Origin: SB15 sp964557285
GTDB taxonomy: Bacteria; Chloroflexota; Anaerolineae; Aggregatilineales; J027
Assembly: GCA_964557285.1 (NCBI GenBank)
Contig: CAZKZS010000001.1
Coordinates: 8,835 to 72,834, forward strand
Direction: 5' to 3'
Length of the DNA stretch: 64,000 nucleotides
Part shown: one piece after another, positions 1-9,054 of the stretch
Position numbering within the stretch: the first letter of the stretch is position 1
Layout of the letters: each line of letters opens with the position of its first letter
The notes under the pieces: generated by a model
The model's database searches: none
What the model saw: the letters and a program-made list of their open reading frames with translations, nothing else
What the model was told of the DNA's origin: nothing
Translations under genes and position numbers: made by a program

Positions 1-70
1 GGGCAGCCACAAACATCTCGTGGCGTTCGGGGAGGCTTAGTTTTTTATTGGGTTTGCTTGGAAAGTTCAT
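1..70 (-). CDS. Start of an unidentified gene (5' fragment)
   Basis: An ATG at 70-68 on the minus strand opens a frame that stays open to the window edge (23 codons, beginning MNFPSKPNKK). A good ribosome binding site (AAAGGAG) lies seven bases upstream of the ATG. The visible residues are polar and basic with no signal peptide, and they are too few to recognise a family. It is divergent from the ABC exporter that follows, with about 120 bases between the two starts. Confidence 0.6.
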   Translation of the reverse strand, partial: MNFPSKPNKKLSLPERHEMFVAA

Positions 71-192
71 CAGCTTTCTCCTTTGAAACTAGAATAACTG
101 AAAATTGGTTTTCCTGCATCCCAGTTTTTACGCTGCTCTTACAGTCAGCATGGTAGACTCGTTTTGTTCTCATTTTCACGAAGGACACTTCC

Positions 193-1986
193 ATGCGACG
201 TAGACGCCGCCGTTTTGCGCCCACTGATGACCAGCCTCTGCCCGATGTGCCTGTCAGCTACCGCCGCCTGTTTAGCTATTTGCGTCCCTACTGGCGGCGA
301 ATGGTGCTGGCGATTGTTATGCTGCTGCTGGCGTCCCTGCTGGGGCTGGTGTTCCCGCTAGTCATTCGGAATCTGCTGGATGTGGTGCTGGACTCAGACA
401 GCTTAGACCGTCTGAATCAATTCACGCTGTTTCTGATCGTGGTTTTTGCGGGGCAGTCGATTTTGCGCTTTTTTGAAGGTTACAATCTGGCGTATGTGGG
501 CGAACGAATTGTGCTGGATTTGCGGAAAAGTTTATTTGAAAAGCTCACCGAACTCTCGCTCAATTTTCATACTGAACGGCGCGTGGGGGAACTGGTCAAC
601 CGCATCACAGAGGACACCACCAAATTACAATCCGCGCTGACTTCCAGCCTCAGCACTACCCTTTCTCAAAGTGTCTCGCTGATAGGGGCATTGGCGATTA
701 TGGTGGTGCTGAACTGGCGTCTGATGAGCTTCATCATTGTCATTATTCCGATTATCATGGTCATTGCCGTATTTTTTGGGCTGCGCCTGCAAAATTTGAG
801 CCGCCGCCGCACCGATGCCAACGCTGAGGCTACCGTTGTCGCAGAAGAAACCCTGAGTGGGATTCGGGTCGTAAAATCCTTTGTGCGTGAAACCTATGAA
901 ACCCAGCGCTATGATAATCGTCTGAGTGCCGCGTTTAAAATCACGATGCGGCTGATTCTGGTACGGAATATTTTTGGGCCCGTGATGGCGTTTATTGGAT
1001 TTGGCTCACTGGCCGGATTCCTGTGGTTTGGGGGACGCGAAGTGCTGGAAGGGCGGCTTTCGGGTGGGGAATTTGCCGCGTTTATGCTGTACGGTTTTAC
1101 AGTGGCTGCCAGCATTGGTAGTTTTGTCGGCCTGTACAGCGAATTGCAGGAAGCGCTTGGCTCAACCCGCCGCATTTTTGAAATTCTCGATACTCTGCCA
1201 GCCATCGCGGACGCACCCAACGCCCTGATTTTGGATCGGGTGGAAGGGCATATCCAGTTTGAAAATGTCAGTTTTGCCTATGACCCGCGTTCGCCCGTTT
1301 TGCAGGATATTAATCTGGAAGTTCGTGCGGGGGAAGTGCTGGCGCTGGTCGGGCCGTCCGGCGCAGGAAAAACCACCCTGTTTAACCTGATTCCCCGATT
1401 TTATGACCCCATTTCCGGCGTCATTAAAATGGATGGGCATGACATCCGGCAGATAGCCAATAAGAATCTGCGTTCCCATATCGGAATCGTGCCGCAGGAT
1501 ACACAGATTTTTGGCGGAACAATCCGTGAAAATATCCGATACGGCAAACTGGATGCCAGCGAAGCCGAGCTGATTGAAGCGGCAAAGGCCGCCAACGCCC
1601 ATGAGTTTATTTCTGAATTTCCTGATGGATATGAAACAGTCGTTGGAGAACGGGGAGTAAAGCTCAGTGGCGGGCAGCGCCAGCGTATCGCTATCGCACG
1701 GGCGATTCTCAAAAATCCAAGCATTTTACTGCTCGATGAAGCTACCAGTTCCCTGGATAGCGAATCGGAAGGGCTGGTGCAGGAAGCGCTGGAACGGCTG
1801 ATGCAAAACCGTACCACGATCATTATTGCCCACCGCCTCAGCACCATCAAGGCGGCTGACCGGATAGCGGTTTTGGACGAAGGCCGAATTATCGAACTTG
1901 GCAGCCATGAAGAATTGATGCTGCTTAATGGACTCTATGCTCGCCTGTACAATTTACAGTTCCGGGAGGTCGAATTGATGTCATGA
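193..1986 (+). CDS. ABC exporter, fused membrane and ATPase halves (MsbA/MdlB type)
   Basis: This 597-residue protein has the usual half-transporter layout. A six-helix type-1 exporter membrane domain covers about residues 35-330 and a nucleotide-binding domain follows. Visible ATPase motifs are Walker A GPSGAGKT (387-394), signature LSGGQ (491-495), Walker B LLLDE (512-516) and the switch histidine of IIAHRLS (H547). Such proteins work as dimers and pump lipids, peptides or drugs out across the cytoplasmic membrane; the substrate cannot be read from sequence. The start is preceded by GAAGGA. The stop overlaps the next start (ATGA), so the alcohol dehydrogenase is probably translationally coupled. 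Confidence 0.93.
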   Translation: MRRRRRRFAPTDDQPLPDVPVSYRRLFSYLRPYWRRMVLAIVMLLLASLLGLVFPLVIRNLLDVVLDSDSLDRLNQFTLFLIVVFAGQSILRFFEGYNLAYVGERIVLDLRKSLFEKLTELSLNFHTERRVGELVNRITEDTTKLQSALTSSLSTTLSQSVSLIGALAIMVVLNWRLMSFIIVIIPIIMVIAVFFGLRLQNLSRRRTDANAEATVVAEETLSGIRVVKSFVRETYETQRYDNRLSAAFKITMRLILVRNIFGPVMAFIGFGSLAGFLWFGGREVLEGRLSGGEFAAFMLYGFTVAASIGSFVGLYSELQEALGSTRRIFEILDTLPAIADAPNALILDRVEGHIQFENVSFAYDPRSPVLQDINLEVRAGEVLALVGPSGAGKTTLFNLIPRFYDPISGVIKMDGHDIRQIANKNLRSHIGIVPQDTQIFGGTIRENIRYGKLDASEAELIEAAKAANAHEFISEFPDGYETVVGERGVKLSGGQRQRIAIARAILKNPSILLLDEATSSLDSESEGLVQEALERLMQNRTTIIIAHRLSTIKAADRIAVLDEGRIIELGSHEELMLLNGLYARLYNLQFREVELMS

Positions 1987-2987
1987 AAGCCATGCAGCTA
2001 ACCGTCCCTGCCCCTGTAGAATCTCATCCGTTGCGCCTAGTGGAAATAGAAAAACCCGTTCCTGCACCGAATGAACTTCTGGTGCGGGTGCTGGCCTGCG
2101 GGGTGTGCCATACCGATTTACATCTGGTAGAAGGTGAACTCCCAAACCCCCATTTGCCCATGATTCCGGGACATGAAATTGTGGGGGTAGTGGAGTCGGT
2201 GGGCGCAAATGTGACTCATTTTCAGGTCGGGGCGCGGGTGGGGATTCCCTGGCTGCATGAAACCTGTGGCCGATGTGAATTTTGCCAGCGCGGGCAGGAG
2301 AATCTCTGCGAACAGGCGCTGTTTACCGGATACACGGCTCAGGGAGGATACGCGGAATATACCACTGTCCCTGAAAATTTTGCCGTTTTGATACCAGAAA
2401 ATTTCTCCCCTGTAGAAGCCGCGCCTTTACTTTGCGCGGGCATTGTAGGCTACCGCTCGCTCAAGCTGTCCGATGTGCAGCCGGAAGCGCGTCTGGGGTT
2501 ATATGGATTTGGAGCGAGCGCCCATCTGTGTATTCAGGCTGCCCGAACCTGGGGCTGTGAGGTATTTGTGTTTACCCGCAGCCCTGCCCATCAATACCAC
2601 GCGCTGGAACTGGGCGCGGCATGGGTGGGTCAGGCACAGGATGAGCCGCCTCAAAAACTGGACAGCGCTATTATTTTTGCACCCGCCGGAGCAATCGTGC
2701 CGTTTGCGCTGTCGCATCTTCGTAAAGGGGGAACACTTTGCCTCAATGCCATTCACATGAGCGACCTTCCCGCCATGCCCTATCGTTTGCTGTGGCACGA
2801 ACGCACGATTCGCACCGTTGCCAATGCTACCCGCCAGGACGCTGAGGAATGGATGCAACTCGCGGGAAAAATTCCCCTCAAAATCACCACCCAGACCTTT
2901 GACTTAGACGCAGCGAATCAGGCACTTTTGCAGATGAAAACCAGTCAGATTAACGGGTCGGGTGTGCTGGTGATAAATCATTTTTAA
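1983..2987 (+). CDS. Zinc-dependent alcohol dehydrogenase family protein
   Basis: A 334-residue medium-chain dehydrogenase/reductase. The catalytic zinc motif is CGVCHTD near residue 38 with GHE (about residues 60-62), and the structural zinc cysteines are in CGRCEFCQRGQENLC (about 91-105). The nucleotide-binding loop LYGFGASAH is a variant of GxGxxG and resembles the zinc-binding alcohol dehydrogenase subgroup sometimes called adh_fam_2. It would oxidise or reduce an alcohol/aldehyde pair with NAD(P) in the cytoplasm. It overlaps the ABC exporter by four bases. Its stop also overlaps the stop of the convergent propeller gene by three bases. Confidence 0.9.
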   Translation: MKAMQLTVPAPVESHPLRLVEIEKPVPAPNELLVRVLACGVCHTDLHLVEGELPNPHLPMIPGHEIVGVVESVGANVTHFQVGARVGIPWLHETCGRCEFCQRGQENLCEQALFTGYTAQGGYAEYTTVPENFAVLIPENFSPVEAAPLLCAGIVGYRSLKLSDVQPEARLGLYGFGASAHLCIQAARTWGCEVFVFTRSPAHQYHALELGAAWVGQAQDEPPQKLDSAIIFAPAGAIVPFALSHLRKGGTLCLNAIHMSDLPAMPYRLLWHERTIRTVANATRQDAEEWMQLAGKIPLKITTQTFDLDAANQALLQMKTSQINGSGVLVINHF

Positions 2988-4477
2988 CCCGACCATTCAA
3001 AGTAGCGCCACAGGGGGAAAGACGGGTTTTCGTACAGGGGAATCCCTTCCGCCAGAATCCGCAAATCCCCATCGGCGGGATGATAAGCCAGCAGGCGGTT
3101 GGTCGGGTTCTCTACCGGATCGCCAATCACCACGTATAACCACCATGCCCCATCCGGCGATTCGCTCACCCATTTGGCCTGAGGTTCGGGCGCGGGTAGG
3201 GAGTCGCCCGTTTGCATATTTACGGACAGGGTGCGGGGGAAAACACTCAAATTTTCCGCATACAGGAGATGAATCCAATTTCCGTCTGCCGACCATGATA
3301 CCGGACGGTCAGGAATAGCCTGAAGCTGAACGTAGCTGCCCGCGTAACGCTCATCACTATCCCAGACCAGTCCTTCAAGGCCGTAAATTTTTACAGAGGA
3401 CCGGTCGGGCTGTGGCTGAAAAGCCAGCGCTGCATACGGGCTGTAGGGCGATAAATCTATATCCGCAGGCGGCTGACCACTATAAATTAGATGTTCGGCG
3501 CGGCGAAGGGGGCTGGTTTCCACGTACAGAATCTGAAAAAGCCCGTCAGGTGTGGTCTGTGTGCGCCAGAAGGTGAGGGTTTCCCCGTTCCATCGTGGGC
3601 TGCCCACCGCCGTCCCCACATCAGAAAGGCGCATCGACCCCAGATTCAGGCGATATAGGCGGTTGTTCCGGGTAAAGGTCAGATAGGTTTCGTTTTCATT
3701 CACGCGAAGATGAGTCCCCGTGCCAAAGTAGTCGGCTGCATATGCATCGGTTTGCAGCAGACCAATAGCCGTAGTGTCCGCACGGGTCAGCGGCCCTACC
3801 AGATAGCGCCCATCGTTTAGAAAGCGCCCTTCCTGAATGTAAGAAGAAAGCGGATTCATTGGGTCAGCCGGAGGCGGAACAAAAGCCTGTACCTGCTGCC
3901 CATCGGAAAGGCGCAAACTATAAATACTGGGATCGGCGAACAGACGCCCGTTACACGCCAGAATCACTTCCCCCGCCAGCCACGTTAATACCGTGGACGG
4001 GCAGGGCGCGGGTGCAACCAGGATTTTGTTTTGCAGGTCAATGAGGTAAGTCTGGTACGATACCAGCCGCGACACCACCGCATAACGTCCATCCGGCGAA
4101 ATTGCTTCGACCCGCACAAATTCATATAAAAAGTCTAATTGTTCAATCGGGGTAACGGTCAGCACTTCATTAAGCTGGTTGTTCAGGATGTTATACGCCT
4201 GCACCGTCAGCGCGACATTTTCCTCTACCGGATCGTAGGTGGTCACATAAAGGGTTAATCCATCTGGCGACCACTGAGGGAGTGCCAGTTCAACGTCGGC
4301 CACCCCAAACAGCACCCGCGCCGGAATCGTACTCTGCCGCCAATCATTGTTAATAAGGCTTGCTACCCGCACTTCGCCGCCTTGCAGCCCATACGCAAAT
4401 GAATAGTCGGGCGTAGAGTCCTGAGCCGAAGCAACAGGCAGCAGAAAAAGCAGCAGAAGCAAGATAAATTTACGCAT
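2984..4477 (-). CDS. Secreted beta-propeller-like protein (TolB/WD40-like)
   Basis: 497 residues starting with a clear signal peptide (MRKFILLLLLFLLPVASA, cleavage probably before QDS). The mature part has repeating stretches such as WSPDGLTLYV, ISPDGRYAVV, WSADGNWIHL and SPDGAWWLYV. These are the W/xSPDGxxL blades typical of TolB-like propellers. No catalytic motif is visible, so a sensing, binding or scaffold role outside the membrane is the most that can be said. A related but membrane-anchored propeller lies at 6430-8016. Confidence 0.8.
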   Translation of the reverse strand: MRKFILLLLLFLLPVASAQDSTPDYSFAYGLQGGEVRVASLINNDWRQSTIPARVLFGVADVELALPQWSPDGLTLYVTTYDPVEENVALTVQAYNILNNQLNEVLTVTPIEQLDFLYEFVRVEAISPDGRYAVVSRLVSYQTYLIDLQNKILVAPAPCPSTVLTWLAGEVILACNGRLFADPSIYSLRLSDGQQVQAFVPPPADPMNPLSSYIQEGRFLNDGRYLVGPLTRADTTAIGLLQTDAYAADYFGTGTHLRVNENETYLTFTRNNRLYRLNLGSMRLSDVGTAVGSPRWNGETLTFWRTQTTPDGLFQILYVETSPLRRAEHLIYSGQPPADIDLSPYSPYAALAFQPQPDRSSVKIYGLEGLVWDSDERYAGSYVQLQAIPDRPVSWSADGNWIHLLYAENLSVFPRTLSVNMQTGDSLPAPEPQAKWVSESPDGAWWLYVVIGDPVENPTNRLLAYHPADGDLRILAEGIPLYENPSFPLWRYFEWSG

Positions 4478-4553
4478 GGGAACACCCTTTTATATTTGAC
4501 ATGTGGCGGGTTTCTCGCACAGAATTAGACAAAATTTTCAGGAAAAAGCAAGG

Positions 4554-5300
4554 ATGATTAGATTTTTGGTGCTAAGCAGCCTGCTGCTGGTGGGATTTGC
4601 TCAACCCATTCAGCAGCCGGAGGTTGTTCCGGTAGTGGTTGCCCTTCAGGAAATTCCACGCGGCTTTTTCCTGACCGAAGATGCCGTGATAGGCGAGTCG
4701 GCAGTGGTGGGCATCGCCTTATATCCGGCGGATTACCTTCCGGCGGGGGCGGTGCAAAGTTTGGAGGAGGTCATAGGTCAGTGGGTGCGGGTCGATATTC
4801 CCCGCGAACAGCCCGTTTCAGCCTATTTTCTCGCGCCGGATTTGCGGCAAAATCCAGAGGCGGAATTACCTTATCCCGTATCTCCGTCCGGCTATCGGGT
4901 TGTGAAAGAAGGGCTGGTTGAAGTGACCTATGACCAGCCGGAAAAACTCCATTACCCGGACGGGCTGGCGGCAGGCGACGACGTGCTGATCATTGCCACC
5001 ACCGGATTAAAGATTGTCTGGCAGGACGAAACAACGATTTTGATTCCACGCGCCACCGTCACCCTGCTGACAGAGGAAGCAATCGTTTTTTCGGTCACAC
5101 CGGAGGAGCAAACCCGCCTGTCGGAATATCTGGCAACGGGATTTCCGGTCACGCTGGCCGCCTATGCTCCTTCACAGGCTGACCCTCCCGCGTTGACAAC
5201 GAATCTGATGACATGGGACATGCTTACCACCCGTCCGGTGAATCCGCTGGTTTTGCCCGAAGGCGCAGATGTTTTAAATTTAAGGACGTTGAACGAATGA
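4554..5300 (+). CDS. Secreted SAF-domain protein (CpaB/RcpC-like)
   Basis: I start it at the ATG at 4554, where a signal peptide begins at once (MIRFLVLSSLLLVGFAQP), giving 248 residues. A GTG at 4503 would add 17 polar residues in front of the signal sequence. After the signal comes VVVALQEIPRGFFLTEDAV, the pattern of SAF domains found in CpaB/RcpC Flp-pilus proteins and some antifreeze-like folds. The second half has a paired domain ending near NLRTLNE. The next gene is a shorter relative that starts inside this stop codon (ATGA), so the two are co-translated. No pilus ATPase, secretin or pilin genes are visible nearby. Confidence 0.75.
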   Translation: MIRFLVLSSLLLVGFAQPIQQPEVVPVVVALQEIPRGFFLTEDAVIGESAVVGIALYPADYLPAGAVQSLEEVIGQWVRVDIPREQPVSAYFLAPDLRQNPEAELPYPVSPSGYRVVKEGLVEVTYDQPEKLHYPDGLAAGDDVLIIATTGLKIVWQDETTILIPRATVTLLTEEAIVFSVTPEEQTRLSEYLATGFPVTLAAYAPSQADPPALTTNLMTWDMLTTRPVNPLVLPEGADVLNLRTLNE

Positions 5301-5881
5301 GATATTTCTGGGTGCTTCCTATCCTTTTTATGACCCTCTTGAGTCTGAGAACCCAAAACCGCCAGGAAGAAACTGTTTTAATTGCTATCGTGACTCAGCC
5401 TGTCGAACGGGGAACGATATTTACACCGGACATGAGTAGCGGGTCTGCGCCGATTGTTGATCTGGTCGAGTGGCCGGCTGCCCTTGCCCCCTTTAACGCG
5501 ATAACGAATCTGAGGGACATCATGGGCAGGGTGGCGCGGGCGGATATGCCCTCCCGTACCCCCATTTTACTCACCAATCTGGTAGACGACTTTTCACAGA
5601 CAAGCCGGATTGGGTCGGATGTGGCGCTGTTTGTGCCGGAGGGACAGGTGGCCGTCCCCTTGAGCTTGCGGGGCGTATCGGCAGACGGCATCCAGCATTT
5701 TTCTCAGGTGGAGGTCATCGGGACATTCGATTTTGGCGATGAGATTGTGACCACCTTTAGCCTCAGCGCCGAAGTCCTTGAAATTGGGCAAAAAAATATC
5801 ACCGTCGCCGTCACACCGGAGGACGCCGTGATGCTGGTCTGGATGCAGGATATGGGTATCCCGCTAAAATTAACTGGTTAA
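5297..5881 (+). CDS. Secreted SAF-domain protein, partner of the upstream gene
   Basis: 194 residues from the ATG at 5297, which overlaps the upstream stop. An N-terminal hydrophobic segment (MRYFWVLPILFMTLLSL) is followed by IVTQPVERGTIFTPDM, the same SAF-like opening as the upstream protein. The two are probably diverged tandem copies. The C-terminal part resembles the CpaB RcpC-like half (GSDVALFVPEGQVAVPL). A longer reading from 5213 would run inside the previous gene and delay the signal segment, so I reject it. The 3' end overlaps the convergent sixA by 12 bases. Confidence 0.72.
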   Translation: MRYFWVLPILFMTLLSLRTQNRQEETVLIAIVTQPVERGTIFTPDMSSGSAPIVDLVEWPAALAPFNAITNLRDIMGRVARADMPSRTPILLTNLVDDFSQTSRIGSDVALFVPEGQVAVPLSLRGVSADGIQHFSQVEVIGTFDFGDEIVTTFSLSAEVLEIGQKNITVAVTPEDAVMLVWMQDMGIPLKLTG

Positions 5882-6337
5882 TAGACGTGGCGTCAGCAGC
5901 CACACCAGCGACCCATGCAGCAGGGATTTGTCCTGAACATCTACCCGCGCCAGCCCGCCTTTTTTCATGATAATGCTGCCGCCGCCAATCACCTGGCTGA
6001 TGGTATGGCTAAAATCCGGCTCATGCCCAACGACCATCAATTCTTCCTCCGCAAAATCATCGAGGATTCTTTGCAGTTTGTCGGCGTCAAAACCGGGGGC
6101 AAGCAGTTCCCGGGTATAAAGTGGACATTTAAGGTGTTTTGCCACCAGTTCGGCGGTCTGGTAAGCCCGCACCAGGGGGCTGGTATAAATCGCGTCCGGG
6201 TGAACCTCAAATGCCGCGAATTTTGGGAGGCTTAATTCCAGTTTATGAATCCCTTCTTTGGTGAGTGCGCGTTCAGCATCCGTTTTTTTGGGGGAGCGTA
6301 CTTCCGCGATGCCATGCCTTAAAAAATAGATACGCAT
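5870..6337 (-). CDS. sixA: Phosphohistidine phosphatase SixA
   Basis: 155 residues of the histidine phosphatase (phosphoglycerate-mutase-like) superfamily. The catalytic RHG triplet is at residues 7-9 (MRIYFLRHGIAE), and the second catalytic histidine is in VVGHEPDF. The short length and the KKTDAERALTKEG segment after RHG match SixA rather than larger mutases. In known members it removes phosphate from histidine in phosphorelay or phosphotransfer proteins in the cytoplasm. It is transcribed away from the propeller gene at 6430, with a shared intergenic region of about 90 bases. Confidence 0.88.
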   Translation of the reverse strand: MRIYFLRHGIAEVRSPKKTDAERALTKEGIHKLELSLPKFAAFEVHPDAIYTSPLVRAYQTAELVAKHLKCPLYTRELLAPGFDADKLQRILDDFAEEELMVVGHEPDFSHTISQVIGGGSIIMKKGGLARVDVQDKSLLHGSLVWLLTPRLLTS

Positions 6338-6377
6338 GAATTTTCCTTCATTTAAATTAAGGCTTGCTCAATCTTAG

Positions 6378-6386
6378 TGATATAAT
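6378..6386 (+). promoter_or_regulatory. Extended -10 promoter element (TGATATAAT)
   Basis: TGA-TATAAT is a perfect extended -10 motif 43 bases before the ATG of the membrane-anchored propeller gene. No convincing -35 is present at the usual distance, which extended -10 promoters tolerate. Inference from sequence only. Confidence 0.5.
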
Positions 6387-6429
6387 AACATTTCGTAGGA
6401 TTAAAGAAAAAAGCAAAGGACAAAATTTC

Positions 6430-8016
6430 ATGGCTGGAAGAACCCGTTTTGCTTTATTATTAGGTTTCATTGTATTTCTCCTGCTGGTAGGCGGGCTGGT
6501 GGCCTCCGGCGTGTTTAAAAAAGATTCCGTTTCCGCTTCTGAATCTCCGGCGGCCCCCGAAATTAAAACCGTTTCCCTGATTGGAGAGGGCGATCAGCTT
6601 CTGGTCTGGACGGCCCCCGCCGTGCTGCCGGATACCCAGGCCGCCAACGCTACGGGAGATATTGCGCTGGTGGACAGCGCGGGCAACATTGTGCCTGTGA
6701 TTAAAGTACCGGATGGGGCAAATCGGGTGATTGCCTGCGGCAGTCAGGCGCAGTCGCCCGATGGTCGCCATTTTGCCTTTTTTATGGGTCTGGACAGCGC
6801 CCAGGGCGGCCAGCTCTACCTGATGACCGACGGCGGCACACCAACGCCTGTTGCTGACGTGCAGTATCTGGCCTGTCGGGGCGGGAATGGCCGTTTTACT
6901 TTCTCCCCGGATAGCAGCCGCTTCGCCTACATCGCTTACGAAGCCGATGCCCGCGAATCTGATTTTAGCGATGGGACGCTGCGCGTGGGCAACACCAGTG
7001 ATTACAGTGTGATTTTTGAGGAACGCAGCGTAGTTTCTTTTGACATGACCGATGCAGGAGTTGGCTATCTCCAGTTTTTCACCAATGACAGAAATGAAGC
7101 TGATGAAGCGGCTATTGCGTTCTGGGATGGCACTTCCGCCCGTGAAATAACTGCCTTTACCGTGGCTGAGGGCTGCCGTTATACCAGTGGATATATCAAA
7201 GTCGCTCCGACAGGGCATCTGTGGGTGATTGTGCGTGAATTGTGCCGTGACCGCAACGAGTGGCAGTTGTACGATGTCAATCCCGATGACCGCAGCGTGT
7301 TAGTCGTGCAAAAAGAAGAACCACGCGGCGCGTCGGTGAGCTATGCTGAAACCAACAACCTGATTTTTTCACCCGATGGTGCGACCGTGTTTTATACCCT
7401 TCCTGATGGAGTCGGCGCGAACAGCGTAACGCTGTATGCTGCCCCTGTGAATGATTTTGCGGCCAGTAAAGTAGTCATCGAAAAAGGAGCGCGGTTTGGG
7501 AATTACAGTGGGTCGCTAAACGCGAATCCAGTGATTTCTCCCGATAAAAACTGGCTGGCCGTGGTGTCGGATGATGGCAACAGCAATTACAAGCTGCATA
7601 TCGTAAATCTGGCAAATGCGGACGCCGCCCCTCTGGAAGTGGAAGCGGGCAGTCGGGGCGATTCCATCACTTTCATGCAGTTTACACCGGACAGCAGCCG
7701 ACTAATTTATACGGCTGGCGGCGTGAACGGCGCGGATAACTCGCTGTTTGCAATGGAACTGTCGTCAGGTAGCGCGTTTCGTATCCAGCGCGGCAACTAC
7801 GCCGGATGGGGCGCAGTATCTCCAGCAGGCGATGAGGTTGCCATTTTGAACTATCAAATTCAGGAAGAAGGGATTCGCGGCCCGGATTTTCTCAATCTGG
7901 AAATCATTAACATAGACAGTGGTGAAACCACGACCCTGCTTACAGGCGGCGAAGTCATTGACGGCGAAGTGCAAAATACCAAATTTTTCGCGCCGTTCCT
8001 CTGGCTCAAACCCTGA
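6430..8016 (+). CDS. Membrane-anchored beta-propeller protein
   Basis: 528 residues from the ATG at 6430, preceded by AAAGGA. An upstream TTG at 6364 would place 22 polar residues before the membrane helix and lies in the promoter region. One hydrophobic segment (about residues 9-28, LLGFIVFLLLVGGLVASG) anchors the protein. The rest is extracellular with propeller blades such as QSPDGRHFAFF, FSPDSSRFAYIA, FSPDGATVFYT and FTPDSSRLIYT. These belong to the TolB/WD40-like class. No enzyme motif is visible. The domain logic matches the secreted propeller at 2984-4477, but the two are not close copies. Confidence 0.82.
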   Translation: MAGRTRFALLLGFIVFLLLVGGLVASGVFKKDSVSASESPAAPEIKTVSLIGEGDQLLVWTAPAVLPDTQAANATGDIALVDSAGNIVPVIKVPDGANRVIACGSQAQSPDGRHFAFFMGLDSAQGGQLYLMTDGGTPTPVADVQYLACRGGNGRFTFSPDSSRFAYIAYEADARESDFSDGTLRVGNTSDYSVIFEERSVVSFDMTDAGVGYLQFFTNDRNEADEAAIAFWDGTSAREITAFTVAEGCRYTSGYIKVAPTGHLWVIVRELCRDRNEWQLYDVNPDDRSVLVVQKEEPRGASVSYAETNNLIFSPDGATVFYTLPDGVGANSVTLYAAPVNDFAASKVVIEKGARFGNYSGSLNANPVISPDKNWLAVVSDDGNSNYKLHIVNLANADAAPLEVEAGSRGDSITFMQFTPDSSRLIYTAGGVNGADNSLFAMELSSGSAFRIQRGNYAGWGAVSPAGDEVAILNYQIQEEGIRGPDFLNLEIINIDSGETTTLLTGGEVIDGEVQNTKFFAPFLWLKP

Positions 8017-8071
8017 GTAAAACCTATTGATACCTTGATTGCTAGTTCCCATGCAGTGGAGGGGACATCCT

Positions 8072-8163
8072 GTAGGGGCAGGAACAAGCGAACGCAGTGA
8101 GCGATGCCTGCCCTTTCCGTAGGGAGCGGGGGCAAGGGCGGTACGCCCGATACCCGCCCCTAC
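8072..8163 (+). repeat. Family A repeat, full-length copy with inverted ends
   Basis: A 92-base element that begins GTAGGGGC and ends GCCCCTAC, so its ends are inverted copies. It contains a 42-base core (8072-8113, opening GTAGGGGCAGGAACAAGCGA and closing CGATGCCTGCCC). It also contains a 24-base module at 8136-8159 (GGGCGGTACGCCC plus GATACCCGCCC). The core recurs at 17611, 41898 and 63131, and the module recurs inverted at 63179-63202. No ORF is carried. It fills most of the gap between the propeller and PPC genes. Confidence 0.85.
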
Positions 8164-8254
8164 ATACTTCTTCCTGTCCACTCCTGAACGATGCGGTGGA
8201 GAGGAGGAATCTATATACCTCATTTGCGCGACTGGCAATCAAGGTCCTATTGAT

Positions 8255-8284
8255 AAAAAAGGCGGGCAGTGTACCGCCTTTTTT
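8255..8284 (+). terminator. Intrinsic terminator
   Basis: AAAAAAGGCGG (8255-8265) pairs with CCGCCTTTTTT (8274-8284) around an eight-base loop, ending in a run of six T. It lies after the propeller gene and before the PPC gene. The A-run and T-run would let it work in both directions. Confidence 0.85.
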
Positions 8285-8327
8285 GTTGACTGGGTTAAAA
8301 TGAAAAGAAAACAAGGAGCTTTTTTGT

Positions 8328-8945
8328 ATGACAACAATGACCAACGGCTGTCTTGGATTCATTTTGGCTATTCTGGGGGCGCTTGGATTGCTGGGGTTGC
8401 TAGGCATGGATCAGACACTTATGCCGCCCTTTGTTGACCCCATTGAGCCGCTTCTTGTCACCCCGACGCCTTTTCCTACCCCGACCCTGTTTCTCACGCC
8501 GACTCCTACCGCGACGCCCGTTGGGGAAGCACGTCCGGCGGAACTGGGCGAGCAGCGTGGTGAACTGCCCGTTGGGGGTGGCGAAGTCTGGACGTATGAG
8601 GGCGAAGCCGGAGAAATTATTTCCATTTCGATTCGGGCAGACAACCCCGCCAACGACACCACCATCGAAGAACGGGAAGCACAGGGGCTGCTGGATTTAT
8701 CCACCTATGTTTATGACCCCAATGGGGATTTGCTGGTGGAATTTGATGACATTGAAACTGGCATTTTGACCGATGTCCAGATTGATGAACTGGAACTGCC
8801 CGTCACTGGCATGTATCGGATTGAAGTTCGCAGTTGGGGCAATACCAACGGGGGCGGGTATACCCTGTCGATTAAATCCTCCCGCACCCTTGATGCGTCG
8901 ACTGCTACCAGTACCCCTATTCCAACCGTCACCCCCTCCAATTAA
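8328..8945 (+). CDS. Membrane-anchored PPC-domain protein
   Basis: 205 residues. A hydrophobic segment (about residues 10-27, FILAILGALGLLGLLG) is followed by a Thr-Pro linker (TPTPFPTPTLFLTPTPTATP) typical of Chloroflexota exoproteins. Then comes a beta-sandwich domain with the features of bacterial pre-peptidase C-terminal (PPC) domains (VWTYEGEAGEIISISIRA, LSTYVYDPNGDLL, TGMYRIEVRSWG). The C-terminus ends with a second short Thr/Pro tail. It has no protease domain of its own, so it is probably a structural or binding protein at the cell surface. AAGGAG precedes the start. Confidence 0.75.
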   Translation: MTTMTNGCLGFILAILGALGLLGLLGMDQTLMPPFVDPIEPLLVTPTPFPTPTLFLTPTPTATPVGEARPAELGEQRGELPVGGGEVWTYEGEAGEIISISIRADNPANDTTIEEREAQGLLDLSTYVYDPNGDLLVEFDDIETGILTDVQIDELELPVTGMYRIEVRSWGNTNGGGYTLSIKSSRTLDASTATSTPIPTVTPSN

Positions 8946-8953
8946 ATATGCTG

Positions 8954-8976
8954 GGGACACGGCAGCGCCGTGTCCC
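8954..8976 (+). repeat. Family B palindromic repeat
   Basis: Perfect 10-base arms GGGACACGGC and GCCGTGTCCC around a three-base loop (AGC). The same hairpin occurs at 30383, 41971 and 48203, always between genes. It sits directly behind the PPC gene and may fold in the transcript, but it has no T-run. Confidence 0.85.
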
Positions 8977-9054
8977 TTCAGACGCAATCCCAGGGATTAA
9001 AAAACCCTTTGTATTCGGTAGAATACTGATGATTTTCACACAGGAGTTTCCTCC

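Noticed and set aside
6460..7218. 252-codon open frame opposite the membrane-anchored propeller
   Set aside because: Antisense shadow with no start signal; the plus-strand gene has a promoter, signal anchor and blade repeats.
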